A stretch of 64,000 bases of DNA from SUG2458 sp051872335 (GTDB taxonomy: Bacteria > Bacillota_I > Bacilli_A > RFN20 > CAG-826): contig JBJEDT010000019.1 in NCBI GenBank assembly GCA_051872335.1, positions 21,404 to 85,403 on the forward strand, given 5' to 3'. Below, one piece after another: positions 33,449-42,073 of this stretch. The translations under genes were made by a program, and so were the position numbers. The notes beneath the pieces were generated by a model, which was given only the letters and a program-made list of their open reading frames with translations, searched no databases and was not told where the DNA came from. Position 1 is the first letter of the stretch, and every line of letters begins with the position of its first letter.

Positions 33449-34758
33449 TATTTTCTCTCCCTACAAATAATATTGATTGGAGAACCTTCAAATTCAAAAG
33501 CATTTCTAAATTTGTTTTCTAAATAACGTTGATAAGAGAAATGCATATAATCAGGATTATTTACAAATAAAACAAATGTTGGTGGGCAAACTGAAACTTG
33601 GTTTGCAAAGAAAATTTTTAATCTTCCACCATTGAAATGTGGAGTTGGATTCATCAGCTGTGCTTCTTGAATAATTTCATTAATAACTGAAGTAGATACA
33701 TGCATATTGTAAGCATCGTATGCAACATCTAAAGCAGTAAAAATTGTATTAATGCGTGATTTTTCTAAAGCTGAAACATATACAATAGGAGCATAATCTA
33801 AGAACTTAAATTCATTACGGATTTTTTTTGTAAACTCACTCATTGTATTTTCATCTTTATTAACTGTATCCCATTTATTTACTACAATTACAACTGCTTT
33901 TTTAGCATCAACTGCATAACCAAAAACATGTTTATCTTGTTCTCTAATTCCAGTTTCAGCGTCAATGACTAACAAAACAACATCAGATCTATCTATAACT
34001 GATAATGCTCTTAAAGCAGCATATTTATCAACAGCTTCATAGATTTTACCACGTTTTTTTAGACCTGCTGTATCAATAACAATATAATCTCTACCTTCTC
34101 TTTTAAAAGGAGTATCAATAGCATCACGAGTTGTTCCTTCAATATCAGAAACAATAACACGAGATTGATTTAAAATAGCATTAACTAAACTAGATTTACC
34201 AACATTAGGTCTTCCAATTAAAGAAAAACAAATCTTTCCTTCATAAGATTTTCCTTGTTTTTCAGGTAAATTCTTTACTACTTCATCTAGTACATCACCA
34301 ATACCAATACCATGAACACCCGATACAGCAATAGGATCGCCAATACCCAAACTATAAAATTCATGAATATTACTAATCATATGTCCATCGTCAATTTTAT
34401 TAACAGCTAATACAACTGGCTTTTTTGATTTATGTAACATACGAGTTACAATTCTATCATCATTAGTAACACCAACTTTTCCATCAACGACAAAAACAAT
34501 GACATCAGCTTCATTGATGGCAATTTCTACCTGAGCTCTAATTTGATCTTGAAAAGGAGTGTTTTCCATCTCCACTCCACCAGTATCAATTAATCTAAAT
34601 TCTTTTGTTAACCATTTTCCATGAGCATAAATTCTATCACGTGTAACACCAGGTTGATCATCAATAATAGATTTTCTCTCACCAATAATTCTATTAAATA
34701 TTGTTGATTTACCGACATTTGGTGTTCCAACAATAGCAACTGTTCCTGTAACAGCCAT
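33448..34758 (-). CDS. der: Ribosome-assembly GTPase Der (EngA)
   Basis: The 436-aa protein has the two tandem GTPase domains unique to Der: GTPNVGKSTIFNRI at 11 and GRPNVGKSSLVNAI near 181, each with DTxG (DTGG, DTAG) and NKxD (NKID, NKWD) motifs, then a KH-like C-terminal domain. Der is essential for 50S assembly. It is joined to cmk and gpsA by 1-bp overlaps. The cmk-der-gpsA order is common in Bacilli. Confidence 0.98.
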   Translation of the reverse strand: MAVTGTVAIVGTPNVGKSTIFNRIIGERKSIIDDQPGVTRDRIYAHGKWLTKEFRLIDTGGVEMENTPFQDQIRAQVEIAINEADVIVFVVDGKVGVTNDDRIVTRMLHKSKKPVVLAVNKIDDGHMISNIHEFYSLGIGDPIAVSGVHGIGIGDVLDEVVKNLPEKQGKSYEGKICFSLIGRPNVGKSSLVNAILNQSRVIVSDIEGTTRDAIDTPFKREGRDYIVIDTAGLKKRGKIYEAVDKYAALRALSVIDRSDVVLLVIDAETGIREQDKHVFGYAVDAKKAVVIVVNKWDTVNKDENTMSEFTKKIRNEFKFLDYAPIVYVSALEKSRINTIFTALDVAYDAYNMHVSTSVINEIIQEAQLMNPTPHFNGGRLKIFFANQVSVCPPTFVLFVNNPDYMHFSYQRYLENKFRNAFEFEGSPINIICRERK

Positions 34759-35426
34759 TATAAATCACCTAACTTTTTACGAATAATATCTATAACAATT
34801 TGAGTGACTTCACTAATTGTCATATCAGATGTATCGATTGTTATAGAGTCTGGTGCTGGTTTTAATGGAGCAAAGTCTCTATGTGAATCAATATAATCTC
34901 TTTTTTCTAATTCTTCTTCAATTTGTTCTAACTCACAAATAATGCCTTTAGACATATTTTCTTCATAACGTCTAACTGCACGAGTTTTTACTGAAGCAAC
35001 TTGATAAATTTTAACTTCTGCATTTGGTAATACATAAGTTCCTATATCTCGTCCATCCATTACAACACTACTTTTTTTAGCCATTTCACGTTGTAATTTG
35101 ACAAGATGTAACCTTACATCTTTATAAGAAGCAATATATGAAACATTATTTGCTATTTCAGTTGTTCTAATTTCTCTTGTAACATCAATTTCATTACATA
35201 AAACATGACCATCAGGTAATAAATCAATGTTTATATCTTTAATGAGTCTACAAACTTCTTCTTCATTTTGGCAATCGACACCTCTATTAATAGCAAACCA
35301 TGTAACACATCTGTACATAGCACCAGTATCGATATATGTAAATCCTAATTCTTTAGCAACTAATTTAGCAATAGTTGACTTACCCGCAGCAGCTGGTCCA
35401 TCAATTGCAACAGCAATACGTTTCAT
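34758..35426 (-). CDS. cmk: Cytidylate kinase
   Basis: This 222-aa enzyme phosphorylates CMP and dCMP. It shows the P-loop IDGPAAAGKSTIAKLVA at 8-24, YIDTGAMYRCVTW near 31, and the LID region with DGRDIGTYVLPNAEVKIY near 123. Length is typical. The ATG at 35426 follows GGAGG. It starts the cmk-der-gpsA operon, divergent from the anchored protein at 35612. Confidence 0.97.
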   Translation of the reverse strand: MKRIAVAIDGPAAAGKSTIAKLVAKELGFTYIDTGAMYRCVTWFAINRGVDCQNEEEVCRLIKDINIDLLPDGHVLCNEIDVTREIRTTEIANNVSYIASYKDVRLHLVKLQREMAKKSSVVMDGRDIGTYVLPNAEVKIYQVASVKTRAVRRYEENMSKGIICELEQIEEELEKRDYIDSHRDFAPLKPAPDSITIDTSDMTISEVTQIVIDIIRKKLGDL

Positions 35427-35553
35427 AAAACAACCTCCAATAAATCCTTTCTTATTTTATAAGAAAAGTATCTAAATTGCCACCTTTTTTTACTTATTCA
35501 TTTATAATATTAACAAATATTACATTTATAAAAGCATATGTTTAAAAGATACA

Positions 35554-35583
35554 TTTACAATATTCATTTTTATGTGCTATAAA
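35554..35583 (+). promoter_or_regulatory. Promoter for the anchored protein
   Basis: TTTACA, 18 bp, TATAAA with an upstream TGC (extended -10). The predicted leader is about 22 nt with AAGGAGAT. Confidence 0.65.
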
Positions 35584-35611
35584 TAAAGTAAGAAAAAAGG
35601 AGATATTAAAA

Positions 35612-36475
35612 ATGGGAACAGAAAAAAAGAAGAAACCCTGGTTTGTAAAATTAATAATTGGTTTAGTAAGTTTTGTTTTTGTAATTGCACTATTATTATT
35701 TGGTGTAGTTGTCTTTGCAAAAGTAAAATATGATGTTGATTTAATTGGCACTATATCAAAAGTAAAGGACTTAACTCAAGAACCTAGTGAAGAAGATCTT
35801 GATTATAAATTCACAACTGATGATATGGAAAGAGCAAGAACTGAAGTTAATGCATCAATTACTGATTTAATCACTTATTCTGAAGAAGATGGTTATAGTG
35901 TTAATGAAGTCGTATCACAACTTATGACTACAAATATTTCTTTAGATGGTAAAGAAACAGCAGCAATTTTAAATAATCTTTTAGATAGTGCTGATGGTAA
36001 AGTTGATTTTATGGGTCAAAGTGTTTCATTTGAATTAGTACAAATTAAATATGTAAATATTACTGAAACTAGTTGTGATTTTGACATTATGGTTAAAATT
36101 GATATTTCATCTGTCAAAGATCAAATGAATTTCTTCCCTGCAAATCTAGTAGCTAAATACATACCAAATAATCTTTATATCGATTCAAATGTTACAGTTA
36201 CTAAAACAGCAAATCCATTTGAGTATTCTGTATCTAGTAATTATTTAAAAATGAATACACTAGATGGTGATGGAACTGAAGAACTTTTAACTACTTTAAA
36301 TAAATTTATCGAAGTAGGAAATGTTGAAGATTACAATTTACAAATAGGTAAGGCATTTGTTGATGGAATTATAGGTAATGCTGAACAAAAAGGATTTATT
36401 TACTCTTTAAAAGATGCTGGAGCAACTGATTTTAAATTTTCCAGTGAAACTAATTCTATCGTAATTGTAAAATAA
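35612..36475 (+). CDS. Membrane-anchored extracytoplasmic protein, unknown function
   Basis: I do not recognise this 287-aa protein. A basic start (GTEKKKKPWFVK) is followed by one hydrophobic helix at about 13-38, and the rest is an acidic soluble domain rich in Asp, Thr, Ser and beta-type sequence, so it probably faces outward as a signal-anchored protein. No Cys is present in the first 50 residues, so it is not a lipoprotein. It has its own promoter and is followed by the ferredoxin gene, which has a separate promoter, so a shared function is not implied. Confidence 0.75.
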   Translation: MGTEKKKKPWFVKLIIGLVSFVFVIALLLFGVVVFAKVKYDVDLIGTISKVKDLTQEPSEEDLDYKFTTDDMERARTEVNASITDLITYSEEDGYSVNEVVSQLMTTNISLDGKETAAILNNLLDSADGKVDFMGQSVSFELVQIKYVNITETSCDFDIMVKIDISSVKDQMNFFPANLVAKYIPNNLYIDSNVTVTKTANPFEYSVSSNYLKMNTLDGDGTEELLTTLNKFIEVGNVEDYNLQIGKAFVDGIIGNAEQKGFIYSLKDAGATDFKFSSETNSIVIVK

Positions 36476-36486
36476 CTAATATTTCA

Positions 36487-36516
36487 TTGAAATTTTAAAA
36501 GATGTTGGTTTATAAT
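36487..36516 (+). promoter_or_regulatory. Ferredoxin promoter
   Basis: TTGAAA, 18 bp, TATAAT; the start would be near 36523, giving a leader of about 25 nt with AGGAGG before the ATG. Confidence 0.75.
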
Positions 36517-36548
36517 ATTTATAGAAATTAATAGGAGGAAAAATAATT

Positions 36549-36743
36549 ATGGCAAAAAAAGTTTCTGTAAACAAAGATGTATGTATTGGATGTGGCTTAT
36601 GTGCAAGTACAACACCTTCAGTATTTGAGATGGATGACGACGGTTTAGCAAAAGCTGTTGTTGAAGAAGTAGAAGGTGCTGATGAAAGTGGTGCTGAAGA
36701 AGCTGCAGCTTCTTGCCCAGTTCAAGCTATTGAACTTGAATAA
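36549..36743 (+). CDS. fer: Ferredoxin, single 4Fe-4S
   Basis: The 64-aa acidic protein binds one cluster through CIGCGLC at 12-18 and the distant Cys in SCPVQAIELE near 56. This monocluster type is the Fer of Bacilli (82 aa in B. subtilis). It carries low-potential electrons in the cytosol. Insertion of a short Glu/Ala-rich segment (EEVEGADESGAEEAAA) lies between the halves. It is a monocistronic unit with its own promoter and terminator. Confidence 0.95.
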   Translation: MAKKVSVNKDVCIGCGLCASTTPSVFEMDDDGLAKAVVEEVEGADESGAEEAAASCPVQAIELE

Positions 36744-36760
36744 TTATTAAAAATAAATTT

Positions 36761-36790
36761 AAACCCAGTTCGTATGAACTGGGTTTTTAT
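36761..36790. terminator. Bidirectional terminator between fer and rluB
   Basis: AAACCCAGTTC and GAACTGGGTTT make a perfect 11-bp stem with a GTAT loop, followed by TTATTTT. It serves fer on the plus strand and can serve rluB on the minus strand. Confidence 0.92.
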
Positions 36791-36791
36791 T

Positions 36792-37532
36792 TTACTTAAC
36801 TTTCTTATATGTGTTATGAGCTTTATTATATAAACACTCTTTTTTAATTTGTTCTACTATATCTAAAGGTAAATCTATGTGCTCCCCTTTTTTTAATGAT
36901 CCTAACTTAATGTTTCCAATTGAAATTCTTGTTAAAGATAGAACTTTTATCCCAAAGTATTCAAACATTCGACGAACTTGACGATTTCTTCCTTCATGAA
37001 TTGTAATATCCACCTTATTTTCATCATGTAAAATTACTTTACATGGAGCAGTTAGACCATCTTCTAAAACAATTCCTTGCTCCATTATTTTCTTTTCTTC
37101 AAAAGTTAACATTCGATCTAGTCTAGCTCTATATGTTTTATTTAAATGTGAAGAAGGATGTGTCATTAAAGAAGATAATTCACCATCATTAGTCAATAAT
37201 AAAAGACCCGATGTATTAATATCAAGTCTTCCAACTGGAAAAATACGTTCATTTACATCTTTAAAATAATCAAGAACAGTTTTTCTTTCACGATCATCTT
37301 TGACAGTAGTTACAACACCAATTGGTTTATTAAATAAAAAATAAACAAAATGTTCTTTTTTTATTTTTTGACCATTTACTTCAATTTCATCTTCATCGTT
37401 AACAATAGTTCCTAAAACATTAACAATAACTCCATTAACTTTTACTTTACCATCTAAAATTAAAGATTCTGCTTTTCTTCTTGATGCAATTCCTGCTTGA
37501 GCTATTGCTTTTTGTAATCTCATTTCTGACAC
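36792..37532 (-). CDS. rluB: 23S rRNA pseudouridine synthase RluB
   Basis: The 246-aa enzyme has an N-terminal S4 RNA-binding domain (MRLQKAIAQAGIASRRKAE), then the RsuA/RluB catalytic core with VGRLDINTSGLLLLTNDG, which contains the active Asp. It isomerises a uridine in 23S rRNA (position 2605 in E. coli). The frame starts with GTG at 37532, with AGG 8 bp before; an ATG 3 codons later is possible. It follows dacB, as rluB is near dacB-spmAB in B. subtilis; spmA and spmB are absent here. Confidence 0.93.
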   Translation of the reverse strand: MSEMRLQKAIAQAGIASRRKAESLILDGKVKVNGVIVNVLGTIVNDEDEIEVNGQKIKKEHFVYFLFNKPIGVVTTVKDDRERKTVLDYFKDVNERIFPVGRLDINTSGLLLLTNDGELSSLMTHPSSHLNKTYRARLDRMLTFEEKKIMEQGIVLEDGLTAPCKVILHDENKVDITIHEGRNRQVRRMFEYFGIKVLSLTRISIGNIKLGSLKKGEHIDLPLDIVEQIKKECLYNKAHNTYKKVK

Positions 37533-37584
37533 TTATATCACCTTTTCTATTATATAATTTAAAATTTCATTTTTACATAAATAA

Positions 37585-38589
37585 TTAAGAATATTTAAAT
37601 TCAACAATATTGTCTTCAAAAACTAATCGTTGTACATTATTTTTTACAATATAAACTTCAATTTTTAGAGAAGCAGGATAAACACAATATAACAAAGTCC
37701 CTCCTTCTAATTTTTCTTTTTCAATTATTATTGAATATTTTCTTTTAGACACAATAATGTACTCTAAAATTTTATTTTCTCCTTCTTGTAAAATATTAAT
37801 ATTTATGAAATTATTAAAATACTTTTCAAATAAATATTCATGCATATCAAAGTCATTTCCACAATTTAAAGTAACAATAATAAGATTCATATTATCTTTT
37901 GAAGCACTAGTAATTAATGTACGTTTTGCTTTTTTTGTATAACCAGTTTTTCCACCAGTACAATATTTATAAGTATGCAAGAGTTTATGTTTATTTTTCC
38001 ACCAACCTTTACAATATGAATTATATCTTTTAGTAGAAACTATTTCCCTAAATAATGTATTATTCATACAATAGCTCATAAGTAATGCCATATCATAAGA
38101 AGTAGAAATATTACCTTCATCATAGATATCTAAACCATTTGGGTTTGAAAAATAGGTATCAACCATTCCTATTTCTTTAGCTTTAGAATTCATCAATTCA
38201 ACAAAATTTTCAACTGAATTACTAACAGTTTTGGCAATAATTATAGAAGCATCATTACCACTTCTCATTAATAATCCATAAACCATTTCAATAATTGTGA
38301 CATATGTATTTTTTTCTAAATACAAAGAAGACCCAATTACATTATCTATCTCATCACCGACAATAGTGGTTGTAAATAAATCATTACTTTCAATTGCTAA
38401 AATAGCAGTCATTATTTTAGAAATAGATGCCACACTTTGTTGCTCGTTTATTTTTTTACCTTCTAATATTTCATTATTATTTTGATTCAGAACTATATAT
38501 GATGATGCATTGTTTTCATAATTCATAGTTTTAAATAAAGGATTTAAAGTTACTAAAAAAGATGAAAGCAATAATAAAATATTTCTCAT
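37585..38589 (-). CDS. D-alanyl-D-alanine carboxypeptidase (DacB/DacF type)
   Basis: This 334-aa secreted PBP trims stem peptides. It has an N-terminal signal (about 1-20), then SISK at 55-58, SGN at 110-112 and KTG at 214-216, the full SxxK/SxN/KTG set. The position beside rluB matches sporulation-specific dacB of B. subtilis, which adjusts spore cortex cross-linking, but the sequence alone does not separate it from vegetative DacA/DacF. A CATAAACTT element about 40 bp upstream of the start resembles a mother-cell sigma -10, weakly. The C-terminal beta domain is present. Confidence 0.88.
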   Translation of the reverse strand: MRNILLLLSSFLVTLNPLFKTMNYENNASSYIVLNQNNNEILEGKKINEQQSVASISKIMTAILAIESNDLFTTTIVGDEIDNVIGSSLYLEKNTYVTIIEMVYGLLMRSGNDASIIIAKTVSNSVENFVELMNSKAKEIGMVDTYFSNPNGLDIYDEGNISTSYDMALLMSYCMNNTLFREIVSTKRYNSYCKGWWKNKHKLLHTYKYCTGGKTGYTKKAKRTLITSASKDNMNLIIVTLNCGNDFDMHEYLFEKYFNNFININILQEGENKILEYIIVSKRKYSIIIEKEKLEGGTLLYCVYPASLKIEVYIVKNNVQRLVFEDNIVEFKYS

Positions 38590-38649
38590 TAATTCACCTA
38601 TTTAATTAATGAAATTTTAAGAAAGTTTATGATACAAAATGACTAATAA

Positions 38650-38680
38650 AAAGTAAAATAAAAAGCTCCATCAGGAACTT
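38650..38680 (-). terminator. Terminator after parA
   Basis: AAGTTCC and GGAGCTT form a 7-bp stem (one G-U) with a TGAT loop, followed on the minus strand by TTTATTTTAC. It ends the mnmG-rsmG-parA unit immediately after parA. Confidence 0.75.
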
Positions 38681-38681
38681 A

Positions 38682-39455
38682 TTATTTAATTATCTCATGA
38701 TCAAGTATTTCTTTTGCTAAATTTAGATAAGCAATAGATGCGCTAGATTTAGGTTTATATATTGTAATAGGTATTCCTTTTAATGCTGCTTCAGGTAAAT
38801 AAATATTTCTAGGGATTGCAGTTGTAAAAGTTTTTTCTTTAAACAACTTTCTAATTTCAGTTGTAACTTCAACAGCCATTTTTGTTCTTGAATCATACAT
38901 AGTAAAGACTATACCTTCAATTTCTAAATTATGATTATATTTATTTTGAACTTTTCTCATTGTAGCTAACATTTGAGATACAGCTTCCATTGCAAAATAT
39001 TCACATTGCACAGGTATTAAAACTGAATGAGCAGCTGTTAAACCATTAGTATTTAAAACTCCAATTGCTGGTGGACAATCAATAATAATGTAATCATATT
39101 TAACATCCAGTTTTTTTATTGCATCACGAAGAATATATTGAGTCTTAAGCATTGATTTACCTAATTTAGATTCAGTAGATGCCAAACGTAAGTTCGCAGG
39201 AATTAAGAATAAATTAGGCATACAGGTTTTCTTAATAACTTTATTAATATCATACTTATTTGTTAAAACATCAAAAATAGTACGTGACATTATTGAAGAA
39301 TCTATTCCTATTCCTCTTGAGGTATTACCTTGAGGATCAAGATCTATTAATAAAACAGAACGATTTAATTTAGCAAGAGAAGATGAAAGATTAATAGCAG
39401 TAGTAGTTTTTGCAACTCCACCTTTTTGATTAGCTATAGCAATTATACGTGTCAT
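38682..39455 (-). CDS. parA: ParA/Soj-family chromosome partition ATPase
   Basis: The 257-aa protein has the deviant Walker A KGGVAKTTTAINLSSSLA near 11, the Walker A' region LIDLDPQGNTSRGIGID and DYIIIDCPPAIG. This is the Soj type, which binds DNA nonspecifically and, with ParB/Spo0J, segregates origins and controls DnaA. I start at ATG 39455, with AGGAAG 8 bp before; a GTG 9 bp upstream abuts the site. It follows rsmG, the normal place near the origin. A terminator comes right after it and dacB follows, so parB is not in its usual position, and no parS-like site was seen here. Confidence 0.93.
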   Translation of the reverse strand: MTRIIAIANQKGGVAKTTTAINLSSSLAKLNRSVLLIDLDPQGNTSRGIGIDSSIMSRTIFDVLTNKYDINKVIKKTCMPNLFLIPANLRLASTESKLGKSMLKTQYILRDAIKKLDVKYDYIIIDCPPAIGVLNTNGLTAAHSVLIPVQCEYFAMEAVSQMLATMRKVQNKYNHNLEIEGIVFTMYDSRTKMAVEVTTEIRKLFKEKTFTTAIPRNIYLPEAALKGIPITIYKPKSSASIAYLNLAKEILDHEIIK

Positions 39456-39492
39456 CTTTCTCACTTCCTTCCTAAAACAAAACTATTAAAAA

Positions 39493-40197
39493 TTATAGAG
39501 GACTCTTCTTAATTTGTCCATAAGCTCGTGGATACTTCATATTAATTTCATTAGTCTTTTTAATGATAATGTTCATTCTATCATCATTATCAGTAACGAG
39601 CTTTGTCTTTTGAATCTTAATTATTTCTCCATTTAAAATTTTTAAAGCATTAACCGATTCTTGAATTTCTTCTTCTCCTTTACTACCTTTCATAGCAAGG
39701 AATAAACCATCAACTTTAACTAATGGCATGCAAAGTTCAAGAAGCATATTTAATCTTGAAACTGCTCTAGCAGTAACTAAATCATAATATGAACGTGCAT
39801 CCTTAACATAATCTTCAGCACGTTTATTAATTGTAACAATTTTCTTTAGACCAAGTTCTTTTATAACAATATCTAAAAAATTAACACGTTTAAGTGTTGG
39901 CTCTAATAAAGTAACAAATAAATCTTCAAAGACAATCTTTAAAGGAATACCCGGAAAACCAGCTCCTGTTCCAACGTCTAATAAAGATTGGTCATCAAAC
40001 TTTATTTCTTCAGCCATTAGTAATGAATCATAGAAATGTTTTTCAATAATTTCTTCTTCTGTTTTTAATGCAGTTAAATTAATCTTTTGATTCCACTCCA
40101 TAAGTAAAGCAAGATACTTTTGAAAATTATCAATCATTTCATCAGTAACTTTAATCCCTTTTTCAAGAAGTAAAGATTGCATTTCTTTAAAATTCAT
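39493..40197 (-). CDS. rsmG: 16S rRNA (guanine527-N7)-methyltransferase
   Basis: The 234-aa protein has the SAM-binding LLDVGTGAGFPGIPLKI near 70, the EPTLKRVNFLD stretch, and TARAVSRLNMLLEL. RsmG (GidB) methylates G527 of 16S rRNA; its loss gives low-level streptomycin resistance. It directly follows mnmG, as in most bacteria near oriC, and precedes parA by 37 bp. Confidence 0.97.
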   Translation of the reverse strand: MNFKEMQSLLLEKGIKVTDEMIDNFQKYLALLMEWNQKINLTALKTEEEIIEKHFYDSLLMAEEIKFDDQSLLDVGTGAGFPGIPLKIVFEDLFVTLLEPTLKRVNFLDIVIKELGLKKIVTINKRAEDYVKDARSYYDLVTARAVSRLNMLLELCMPLVKVDGLFLAMKGSKGEEEIQESVNALKILNGEIIKIQKTKLVTDNDDRMNIIIKKTNEINMKYPRAYGQIKKSPL

Positions 40198-42072
40198 TTA
40201 TTTATTTCCTTTCTTTAAATTCATAATTAATATAGAAATATCACTAGGGTTAACACCAGAAATTCTACTAGCTTGACCAATAGTTAATGGCTTGATTTTT
40301 GTAAATTTTTGTCTAGCTTCAATTGCAAGCCCATCCATATTCATAAAGTCGATATCGTCAGGTATCTTCATTGATTCTAACTTTATCATATTTTTTGCGT
40401 CACGTTTTTGCTTTTCAATATATCCTTCATATTTTACAATTGTTTCTAATTGAAAAACTCCTTCTTCATCAAGATTTAATGATAAAACATCAGGTATATA
40501 TTTTCTAATTTCGTTATAACTAACATTTGGTCTTCTTAATAGATCAATAGCAGATATCCCGGCACTTAAATGTTCATAACCGATAGAAACCAAATATTCA
40601 TTTAATAAATCATCCGTAGCACCAAAAAATGTTCTTTCTAAAATAGAAATAATTTTTTCAATATTTTCTTTTTTTTCAACAAATTTATCATATCTTTCTT
40701 GAGATATTAATCCAATTTTATAACCATGTTCTGTTAATCTTAAATCAGCATTATCGTGTCTCATTAAAAGACGATATTCAGCACGAGATGATAATAATCG
40801 ATAAGGCTCTTGAGTACCTTTTGTTACTAAATCATCAATCATAACGCCAATATAAGCTTCATCTCTTCTTAAAATTAAAGGTTCTTTATTTTGTACTTTT
40901 AAGGCAGCATTAATACCAGCCATTAAACCAAGACCTGCAGCTTCTTCATATCCAGAAGTTCCAATAATTTGTCCTGCACAAAATAAGCCATTCCATTTTT
41001 TCATTTCTAAATTTGGATAAAATTGAGTAGGAATTAATGCATCATATTCAATAGCATAAGCATACTTTAAAACTTCACAATTTTCTAATCCAGGTAATGA
41101 CCTAATCATTAAGTCTTGAACTCTTTCTGGCATAGAAGTAGAAAATCCTTGTAAATAAATAGAATTTAACTTTGTAGATTCTGGTTCTAAGAATAATTGA
41201 TGTCTTTCTTTATCAGCAAAACGCACAATTTTATCTTCGATTGATGGACAATATCTTGGTCCAACACCAGTTATTAATCCACTATACATAGCCGATTCTT
41301 GTATATTATCACGAATAATTTTATGAGTTTCAGGAGTAGTATAAATTAACCAACATAAACATTGTTGACCAAGTGGTTTATATGTATTTGTTGTATATGA
41401 AAAAGCAAGATTTCCTTCACTTCCATATTGAGGAATAGCTTTTGAATAATCAATAGTATCAGCCTTAATACGAGGAGGGGTGCCTGTCTTAAGACGGAAA
41501 AGTTCAATTCCCATTGATTTCAAATATGGTGATAATCCTAGAGATGGTTTTTCTCCATCTGGGCCAGCACTAGTAACAGTATGTCCTCTTAAAACACAAG
41601 ATTCCATATATGTACCAGTTGTTAAAATTACAGTTTTTGATGTAATTTCAGTTTCACCCAAACGCACACCAAAAACTTTATTCTCATCATGAATTAAAGA
41701 AGTCACCATTCCTTCTTTTACAGTTAAATTTTTAGTATTTAAAGCAAGTGATTGCATATAAGCAGGGTAAGATAATTTATCTTCTTGAGCTCTTAAACAT
41801 TGAACTCCAGGACCTTTACCAGTATTTAGCATTTTCATTTGTAAATACTCATGATCAGCTCCAATGCCCATCATTCCACCTAAAGCATCTACTTCACGTA
41901 CAACAATGCCCTTTGCACTACCACCAATTGATGGATTACATGGCATATTAGACATCATTTTAATATTTAAACTAATAAGCAAGGTTTTCACACCCATATG
42001 AGCTGACGCTAAAGCAGCTTCCATACCGGCATGACCACCACCTACAACTATAACATCATAATCGTAATGCAT
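40198..42072 (-). CDS. mnmG: tRNA uridine-5-carboxymethylaminomethyl modification enzyme MnmG
   Basis: The 624-aa FAD enzyme modifies U34 of tRNAs together with MnmE. It has the FAD-binding VIVVGGGHAGMEAALASAHMG near 8, CNPSIGGSAKGIVVREVDALGG near 50, FSTSMPERVQ and the helical C-terminus with IKPLTIGQASRISGVNPSDI. I start at ATG 42072 (MHYDYDVIVVGG), 1 bp after the sufB stop; the frame to 42090 would overlap sufB. mnmE is not upstream; the Suf operon is instead, so MnmG production seems tied to Fe-S cluster assembly. Confidence 0.97.
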   Translation of the reverse strand: MHYDYDVIVVGGGHAGMEAALASAHMGVKTLLISLNIKMMSNMPCNPSIGGSAKGIVVREVDALGGMMGIGADHEYLQMKMLNTGKGPGVQCLRAQEDKLSYPAYMQSLALNTKNLTVKEGMVTSLIHDENKVFGVRLGETEITSKTVILTTGTYMESCVLRGHTVTSAGPDGEKPSLGLSPYLKSMGIELFRLKTGTPPRIKADTIDYSKAIPQYGSEGNLAFSYTTNTYKPLGQQCLCWLIYTTPETHKIIRDNIQESAMYSGLITGVGPRYCPSIEDKIVRFADKERHQLFLEPESTKLNSIYLQGFSTSMPERVQDLMIRSLPGLENCEVLKYAYAIEYDALIPTQFYPNLEMKKWNGLFCAGQIIGTSGYEEAAGLGLMAGINAALKVQNKEPLILRRDEAYIGVMIDDLVTKGTQEPYRLLSSRAEYRLLMRHDNADLRLTEHGYKIGLISQERYDKFVEKKENIEKIISILERTFFGATDDLLNEYLVSIGYEHLSAGISAIDLLRRPNVSYNEIRKYIPDVLSLNLDEEGVFQLETIVKYEGYIEKQKRDAKNMIKLESMKIPDDIDFMNMDGLAIEARQKFTKIKPLTIGQASRISGVNPSDISILIMNLKKGNK

Positions 42073-42073
42073 A

